A DNA stretch of 64,000 nucleotides from Deltaproteobacteria bacterium (GTDB taxonomy: Bacteria; Myxococcota_A; Polyangia; Polyangiales; JADJMO01): the NCBI GenBank assembly GCA_025363655.1, contig JANYDK010000011.1, positions 124,001-188,000 on the forward strand, written 5' to 3'. The notes under the pieces were generated by a model. It was given only the letters and a program-made list of their open reading frames with translations, was not told the origin of the DNA and did no database searches. Positions 58,799 to 64,000 of the stretch are shown here, one piece after another (position 1 is the stretch's first letter; each line of letters opens with the position of its first letter). A program made the position numbers and the translations under genes.

Positions 58799-59146
58799 AT
58801 GCGTCGCTCTGGGTCCATCTCCAAGGCACTGGTCGCGATGGCGCTCGGCGTCGCTCTGGCGAGCCTCGGCTGCTTCGAGAATCATTTTCGCGAGGTGGCG
58901 ACGCAGGCGGCGGCAGAGCAGAGCAGCTGCGAAGGCAGCAGCAAGCCGATGGCGGTGAAGCAGCTCGAGAGCTACGCCTTCGAGGCCGAGACCTGCCGCG
59001 GGCCCGCGTATTACCGTTGCTACTACCAGCGCAAGACGATGGGCCGCGTGCAGTGCTGCGGCCGGGTGGCGACGTACGAGGAGGCGACGGCGACGATCGG
59101 CGGCTGGCAATACGAGACGCCGCCGGTGTGCCGCGAGATGCCGTAG
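58799..59146 (+). CDS. Small Cys-rich lipoprotein
   Basis: The 115-residue product has a signal peptide with lipobox SLGC at about residue 24, then a short domain with six Cys residues (SSCEGS, ETCRG, YRCYYQ, QCCGR, PVCREMP). Function is unknown. ATG 58799 is preferred to GTG 58757, which overlaps the previous stop and would add 14 residues before the signal peptide. Confidence 0.75.
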   Translation: MRRSGSISKALVAMALGVALASLGCFENHFREVATQAAAEQSSCEGSSKPMAVKQLESYAFEAETCRGPAYYRCYYQRKTMGRVQCCGRVATYEEATATIGGWQYETPPVCREMP

Positions 59147-59187
59147 CTGGCGCGAGCTCGCCCTGGTTCGACGGAGCCGCGAGACCG

Positions 59188-61926
59188 CTAGACCACGACC
59201 ATCGCTGCGAAGGGCACCCACTGCTGCATGCCATTCGTGAACACCACGAGGTAATGATCGCCGCTCGCCTCGTGCACTTGGCCTTGGTACTGGTTGCCGT
59301 CGGACCACATGACCATCACCTGCGTGCCCACCTCGTAGGGGGCGGCGGAGGGGCTGGCGGCTGCAGGGACCGGCGAGTGATCGACCGAGAGTTCGGCGAG
59401 CTGCGGCTCGTAGGCTGGCGGTGGCGGTGGCGGCGGTGGCTCTTGCCAGGCGGGAACGGGGGATGGCACCGGTCGCAACGCGGGCGCGTGTGCGATGGGC
59501 GCGACCGGCGCGACCGGCAAGACCGCGATGGCCGAGGCCGGAACCGCGGACGAAGACTCGTGCGCGCGAGGCGGCTCGCCCGACATGATCGTGCCGTAAG
59601 GGGACGACGCTTCGGGCGCGGGCGTTCGTGATTGCGCTTGCGGGTGCGACCAGGCGACCGGCGAGGCCTGCACTTGATCGGGTGACCACGGCGCGGCGGG
59701 CTCTTTGTACGCGGCGGCGGGCGCGCTCGAACCGTGGACCATCGTCGCTTTGGCGTGCTCTTCCATCCACTCTTCGGAGACGTGCGAGGTGCGCTCTTCG
59801 GGGTGATCGCTGCCGCGACGGGTGGTCGCGGGCTCGGGCCACGGGCGTTGATCGAGCGCGATGCGCGCGCTCGATCGCGCGTCGTAGGCGTTGCGCGCGT
59901 GCTCGTCGGAGTCGGGGACGACGGGGGTGAGCTCGACGCTGCGCGGCTCGCGTGGCTCGCGAGGCTCGCGGAAGGCCTCGGCGGGGACCGGGAACGGGCG
60001 AATGGCGGTCATCTCGACGCGATCGTCTTCTTCGTCGTCGTCGCCGTGGCGCCAGGGCTCGCCGTCGACCGAGTTGATCTCTTCGCGCTCGGAGGGGCGC
60101 GTGTGCGGTTCGGGTTGGGTCAGCGGCGGCTTGGCCTCGTCGGGAGAGCCGACGTTGATCGCGAGCTCGAGGATCTCGATCGACGTGCCGGCGACGCGGG
60201 TGGCAAGCCGCTCGTAGCCCTTCTGGCAGCGGCGAATCACTTCTTCGATCTCGGTGGGATCGGCGACGCTGGCGAGGTCCCATTCGCCGCCGAGACCGTC
60301 GCGCACGACCTGGCGGAGCACCTCGGTGAGCGCGGCGCGCACCGACGCGAGGAGCTCGTCGCCCGAGGCACGAAGCGGCGCTGCGAAGCTGCGGACCAGC
60401 ACCTCCGGATCGTCGATGTGCACCTCGACCTTGCCGAAGGCGCGGACGCTCCCCTCGATGCCCTTGAAGTCCTGAATGACGCCGAGCTGCGCACCGAACG
60501 GCGTGCTCTCGCCCGTCTGCAACACGAAGAGCCCGCCGGCGAGCGCCTCTTCGAGACGATGACGCCCCGGGGGAAGAGAGAGGAGCGTGCCGTCGCCGCG
60601 CACGCCGATGAAGCCGTCGTCCATCCGCACGCCGAGGACGCCGCCGACGGGCATCGCTGCAGACACGACCCAGAGCAGCTCGCCGATCTCCGCGCTCTCG
60701 GTCGGGCGCTCGAAGAACGTCGGTGCGCTCGGCGCCATGTCTTCGGCGACGGGCAAGCGCGCGGAGGTCGCCGAGCTCGCCGACTTCGCGGAGTCTTCGA
60801 CGGGCGGCGGCGGCTCACTCGGCAAAGGGCGCAGGCCGGGGTGCTCGGCCGCGCTCGGGGGCGCACTGCGCGCGGTCGACGGCGCGTGCGCGGGATCCAT
60901 CGCGGGCGCGGGCGCGAGGTACGTAGACGAAGACATCGCCTCGGCGACGCGTACGCGCAGCGCGCTCAGCTCCCAAGCGATGCCGTGACTGCGCCAGAGC
61001 TTGGGTGCGAAGCGCTCGGAGGTGGCGCGCTCGAGGAGGCGTCCATCGGCGGCGCCACGCTCGAGGCTCGCGAGATCGACGTCACCTGCCGCCAGCGCAT
61101 CCCGCGTCGCTGCCGCCGCCGCGATGCCGACTGCACGGGAGACCAAGCCCGCGAGCGGCTCGTCGTCGAGGTCGGCCTCCGACGCCAAGAGGCGCGCGGG
61201 GTCGACGATTTCGAAGCTGATGCTGCCGTGGGCGACGAACCGGCCGCGACTTCCTTGCGCGTCCTCGAGCTCGCCGACCTCGTGCGCGAGCTCGACTCCT
61301 TCGGTGCCGCGCGAGACGAAGTAGCCGACGCACGTCTGCGGCGTCTTGCGCAGCCCGGTCATGAGCGCGAAGGCCACCGTGCGCGAGCCGTCTCCACCCG
61401 CGGTAGGGGCGCTGGTGCTGACGACTCCATAGAAGGTGTCGTCGGGACCGATCTCGACCGTGGTGCCCTCGAGGATGGCGTCGTCGTGCATGTGCACGAG
61501 CGAGGTGACGTCGCCTGGACGATGGAGCTCGGCGCTCCCCGTCGACTGCGGCCGCGCCCCGAGCGGTGGAGGCGGCACCGACTGCGGCCGCGCTTGCGGA
61601 GGAATCGGCACCCCGCGCGGCGGCGAGAAACGAGGAGCCGGGTCGCCGCGGAGGTTTCCCACCGGCGCACCGGCGTATCCCGGCGCCGGAGCGACATGGA
61701 TCTGCGGCGGCGCGGCATACGGCGGCGGGGCGAACCCGAACGCGGGATCACCGGCGACACCGGCGACACCTGAGAAAGGAGGCGGCGCGGGTGGTGGCGT
61801 CGGCGCGACCATCGCCGGAGGAATCGGCGGCATCGGCTCGATCGGCGGAGGCATCTCCATCGGCATGCCGCAAACTCCGCAGAAGCGACCTTCCGTCGCT
61901 GCCCCGCATGCCCCGCAGAACGCCAT
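59188..61926 (-). CDS. Zinc-ribbon, double SPFH-like, Tudor-like protein
   Basis: The 912-residue protein starts with a zinc ribbon (Cys4, Cys7, Cys16, Cys19; FCGACG and FCGVCG). A Pro-rich linker follows to about residue 140. The first SPFH/virion-core-like domain spans about 145-330 (VHMHDDAILEGTTVEIGPDD, GRFVAHGSISFEIVDPARLL). After a low-complexity stretch a second similar domain lies at about 395-590 (GFIGVRGDGTLLSLPPGRH, GKVEVHIDDPEVLVRSFAAPLR). A Pro/Ala-rich part leads to a C-terminal Tudor/SH3-like module (MVMWSDGNQYQGQVHEASGD). SPFH proteins build membrane-associated rings; the domain calls are by resemblance. ATG 61926 has TATCGT 8 nt upstream. Confidence 0.85.
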   Translation of the reverse strand: MAFCGACGAATEGRFCGVCGMPMEMPPPIEPMPPIPPAMVAPTPPPAPPPFSGVAGVAGDPAFGFAPPPYAAPPQIHVAPAPGYAGAPVGNLRGDPAPRFSPPRGVPIPPQARPQSVPPPPLGARPQSTGSAELHRPGDVTSLVHMHDDAILEGTTVEIGPDDTFYGVVSTSAPTAGGDGSRTVAFALMTGLRKTPQTCVGYFVSRGTEGVELAHEVGELEDAQGSRGRFVAHGSISFEIVDPARLLASEADLDDEPLAGLVSRAVGIAAAAATRDALAAGDVDLASLERGAADGRLLERATSERFAPKLWRSHGIAWELSALRVRVAEAMSSSTYLAPAPAMDPAHAPSTARSAPPSAAEHPGLRPLPSEPPPPVEDSAKSASSATSARLPVAEDMAPSAPTFFERPTESAEIGELLWVVSAAMPVGGVLGVRMDDGFIGVRGDGTLLSLPPGRHRLEEALAGGLFVLQTGESTPFGAQLGVIQDFKGIEGSVRAFGKVEVHIDDPEVLVRSFAAPLRASGDELLASVRAALTEVLRQVVRDGLGGEWDLASVADPTEIEEVIRRCQKGYERLATRVAGTSIEILELAINVGSPDEAKPPLTQPEPHTRPSEREEINSVDGEPWRHGDDDEEDDRVEMTAIRPFPVPAEAFREPREPREPRSVELTPVVPDSDEHARNAYDARSSARIALDQRPWPEPATTRRGSDHPEERTSHVSEEWMEEHAKATMVHGSSAPAAAYKEPAAPWSPDQVQASPVAWSHPQAQSRTPAPEASSPYGTIMSGEPPRAHESSSAVPASAIAVLPVAPVAPIAHAPALRPVPSPVPAWQEPPPPPPPPAYEPQLAELSVDHSPVPAAASPSAAPYEVGTQVMVMWSDGNQYQGQVHEASGDHYLVVFTNGMQQWVPFAAMVVV

Positions 61927-61990
61927 GACGCGGAACGATACCGCCTTTGCGGCAGAACGTCGCAAAGACGCGTGCTAGGACCCACCCCCC

Positions 61991-62518
61991 ATGGCCGCTC
62001 GCCGCAAGTCCCAAGAGCGCCCGACGTCTCTCGCCGCCTTGCTCCGCGACACTGCACCGGGACGCGCCGCCGCCGGAACGACGCTGACGCGGCAGCTGTG
62101 GCTGGAGGTCGCCGGGGTCGCCTTCGCCAAGCGGACGCGGCCTGCCAAGATGGAGCGGGGGACACTTCTGGTCCTCGTCACCTCCGCCGGGTGGGCGCAG
62201 GAGCTCTCGCTGCACGGACCGGTGCTCCTCGAACGCCTCCGAGCGCGCGGAGTCGAAGTCGAGAAAATGCGCTTCAAGGTTGGTCCGGTGGAGCCGCCCG
62301 AGCGCGGCGGGGTCCATGCCCCGAGCGCCGACGAGCTCGACCGCGCGCGACGAACCGAGCCGACGGCAGCGACCTTGGAGAAAGTGGAGAGCCTCCCCGA
62401 GGGCGGCCTGCGCGCGGCGCTCGAGAAGACCGCCCGCGTCGTGGCGCGTCGGAACGCCGAGCAGGACGTGACGCACAAAGCGGCAGCGCAGAAGAAGCCG
62501 CGGCTGCCGGGCACCTGA
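61991..62518 (+). CDS. DciA-like (DUF721) protein
   Basis: The 175-residue protein has the DUF721 core at about 12-95. It starts LAALLRDTAPGRAAAGTTL and continues with LWLEVAGVAFAKRTRPAKMERGTLLVLV and SAGWAQELSLHGPVLLERL. In bacteria without DnaC or DnaI, DciA helps load the replicative helicase. The C-terminal part is charged and basic at the end. The ATG follows TAGGAC by 9 nt. The call rests on the characteristic W-x-x-V-G and W-A-Q-E-L positions. Confidence 0.87.
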   Translation: MAARRKSQERPTSLAALLRDTAPGRAAAGTTLTRQLWLEVAGVAFAKRTRPAKMERGTLLVLVTSAGWAQELSLHGPVLLERLRARGVEVEKMRFKVGPVEPPERGGVHAPSADELDRARRTEPTAATLEKVESLPEGGLRAALEKTARVVARRNAEQDVTHKAAAQKKPRLPGT

Positions 62519-62730
62519 GTATCGTCTGAGCTGTTTTCCAGGCTAGACGCCCCCACCGTCGACGGACGCCGCCGACGTCGTGACGACGCAGACGCCGTCC
62601 ACGCGGACATGTACTCTCCCGCTCCCTCGCCCCCGCCTAGGGTCGGTCGCTCCCAATGCCGACCCGAGGCGCGCGAGCTCCACACTTCCGCGTCCTTTCC
62701 GCTCCCTTTCGGATCTCGAGGACCGCACCC
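62519..62730. other. Intergenic region with hairpin upstream of the kinase
   Basis: This 212-bp gap contains a TACTCT hexamer (62612-62617) that may be a -10 element and a perfect 7-bp hairpin, GGGTCGG/CCGACCC (62640-62665), in what would be the kinase leader. No T run follows it. I see no other gene or site. Confidence 0.4.
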
Positions 62731-64000
62731 ATGGAAACCGTAATGGCCGACTCGTCCACCATGAGCAGCTCCCCCCAGAAGCAGTCCGGTTCTCAATCGG
62801 TCAGCATGCTCGCCGCCGCGCCTCCGGTGGCGGTGGGGCACCCGCTGCTCGAGGTGGTGCGCGGAGAGCTCGAGCGTGTCTTCTCCCTCGAAGAGCTGAT
62901 CAAGCTGGCGCAAGAGTCGCTCGGCATCGAGGTCGAGCTCATCGGCGGGACCACGGCCAAGGGCTCGTTCTCGCGCGGCCTCGTCGACTACTGCGCCGAG
63001 CACGACGCCATCGAAGCGCTCGTCGACGCGGTGCTCATCCAGAAGACCGACCTCGACCCGCGCGTCCGTGAAATCGCGGCCAACGGCCTCGCGCACGCCG
63101 ACGACATCGCGCCCGGCACCGAGGTCGGCGACTTCACGGTGGTGAAGAAGATCGGCGAAGGCGGCGCCGGCGTCGTCTATCTCGCGACCCGCCGCGTCGA
63201 GGGCGCGACCCGCCAGGTGGCGCTGAAGCTGGTCAAGCGCGAGGCCGCTCGCGACATGCGCGCGCTGCAGCGCTTCCTCACGGCCAACCGCTTGGTCGGC
63301 ACCGTCTCGCACCCAGGTCTCCCGCGCAACATCGAGACCGGCGCCTTCGTCGATGGGCGCCTCTACATCGCCTACGACTTCATCGAAGGTCAGCCGCTCG
63401 CCGCGCGCCTCACGCGCACCGGTCCGATGCACCTCAACGAGGCGCGGCCGATCCTCCGCACCATCCTCGAAGCCCTCGACGCGCTCCACGAGAAGCGCCT
63501 CGCGCACGGCGACTTGAAGACCGAGAACGTGCTCCTCGGGCGCACCGCCGACTCGAGCGCGACCACCGGTCCGCGCGTCGTCCTCGTCGACTTCGGCACC
63601 GACAGGCTCCGCGCCCGCGGTCGCACCGCGCTCCACCACACGGGAATTCTCGCCGTCTACGGCAGCGCGAAGGCGATGGCCCCCGAGCTCGTCCGCGGCC
63701 ACGTCGCCGACACCAAGAGCGATGTCTATGCCTTCGGCGCGCTCCTCTTCGAGGTCATCACCGGCAAGCCGCTCTTCGCCAAGGAGGGCGCGACTTCGCT
63801 CGAGGTCGCCCTCGCCCACCTCGCCGAGATGCCGACGGCGCCGAGCCTGACCGCACCGCGCGGCTGGGTCTCGAAGGAGCTCGATCAGTTCGTGCTCTCC
63901 CTCCTCCACAAAGATCCGACCCAGCGTCCAGCCGACGCGAAGGCCGTCCTCGAAGCGTTCGATCGCCTCGGTCGCAACCAGAACGCAGCGACGACGACCG
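62731..64000 (+). CDS. Ser/Thr protein kinase with effector-associated-domain-like N-terminus, 3' truncated by window
   Basis: The frame is open to the window end, giving 423 residues so far. Residues about 38-118 form a helical domain with LLEVVRGELERVFSLEELIKLA, GSFSRGLVDYCAEHDAIEAL and DPRVREIAANGL, the pattern of bacterial effector-associated (EAD1-type) domains. The kinase domain follows: Gly loop GEGGAG (142-147), Lys166 in VALKLVK, HGDLKTEN (259-266), DFG (287-289) and APE (317-319). The usual HRD Arg is Gly, so activation-loop control probably differs. ATG 62731 is used. More domains may lie beyond 64000. Confidence 0.9.
   Translation, partial: METVMADSSTMSSSPQKQSGSQSVSMLAAAPPVAVGHPLLEVVRGELERVFSLEELIKLAQESLGIEVELIGGTTAKGSFSRGLVDYCAEHDAIEALVDAVLIQKTDLDPRVREIAANGLAHADDIAPGTEVGDFTVVKKIGEGGAGVVYLATRRVEGATRQVALKLVKREAARDMRALQRFLTANRLVGTVSHPGLPRNIETGAFVDGRLYIAYDFIEGQPLAARLTRTGPMHLNEARPILRTILEALDALHEKRLAHGDLKTENVLLGRTADSSATTGPRVVLVDFGTDRLRARGRTALHHTGILAVYGSAKAMAPELVRGHVADTKSDVYAFGALLFEVITGKPLFAKEGATSLEVALAHLAEMPTAPSLTAPRGWVSKELDQFVLSLLHKDPTQRPADAKAVLEAFDRLGRNQNAATTT

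Overview
The window is about 64 kb of high-GC chromosomal DNA that reads as a predatory/gliding-type myxobacterium (Myxococcota, most like the Polyangia). The evidence is a complete mglB-mglA pair, AgmX/PglI-type and TPR envelope proteins, three Hanks-type Ser/Thr kinases, many lipoproteins and Cys-rich secreted proteins, and a MYXO-CTERM-like C-terminus. No rRNA, insertion sequence, intact prophage or CRISPR array is visible. One tRNA (Gln, anticodon TTG) is present.

Layout. 1-0.7 kb: an ECF sigma factor on the minus strand. 1.0-13.1 kb: a plus-strand envelope locus. It has a strong promoter, a leader with an intrinsic-terminator-like hairpin, an exported coiled-coil protein, three TPR proteins (the last a lipoprotein), a small exported protein, an ExbB/TolQ-like membrane protein and, from its own likely promoter, an FHA-like/TM/TonB-like AgmX/PglI protein. 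This resembles the Glt/Agl gliding machinery or a related trans-envelope complex. 13.3-17.0 kb: a small periplasmic protein, an outer-membrane beta-barrel and a short OPX (Wza-like) lipoprotein, together a probable polysaccharide export port, then a type I asparaginase. 17.0-25.1 kb: a Kelch-like lipoprotein divergent from a membrane Ser/Thr kinase, MutS2, then minus-strand mglB-mglA-methyltransferase. 25.4-32.3 kb: an RluD-type pseudouridine synthase, a small outer-membrane protein, fructose-1,6-bisphosphatase overlapping a HAD phosphatase, a YbjN-like protein, a polytopic membrane protein and an acyl-CoA-reductase-like SDR. 32.4-36.7 kb: aminotransferase, VanW-family protein and an N-methyltryptophan/sarcosine-oxidase-like flavoenzyme. 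36.8-38.9 kb: a von Willebrand-type lipoprotein and a 640-bp segment bounded by tRNA-Gln and a partial copy of its T-arm.

39.0-46.9 kb: kinase, alanine racemase, MYXO-CTERM protein, an AttH/Svf1-like protein, and a bc-type complex made of a Rieske protein plus cytochrome b fused to two c-type haem domains. 46.9-59.2 kb: an accessory, surface-oriented stretch. It holds a PLD-like lipoprotein, an RCC1-repeat protein, a collagen-like lipoprotein, Cys-rich lipoproteins, an LRR-DUF4274 protein, three GNAT acetyltransferases, an orphan ExbB-like protein and a 21-bp minisatellite. 59.2-64.0 kb: a zinc-ribbon/double-SPFH-like/Tudor-like protein, a DciA-like protein and a kinase with an effector-associated-domain-like N-terminus that runs off the end.

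How it fits together. The 1.3-13 kb locus, the export port and MglAB would together supply polarity control, a trans-envelope motor-like complex and surface polysaccharide. That linkage is inference from family knowledge and proximity. Gene ends are tightly packed, with four tail-to-tail overlaps of 4 to 62 bp. Several start codons lie only 5-10 nt downstream of a TANNNT hexamer with no Shine-Dalgarno sequence, which suggests short or absent leaders.
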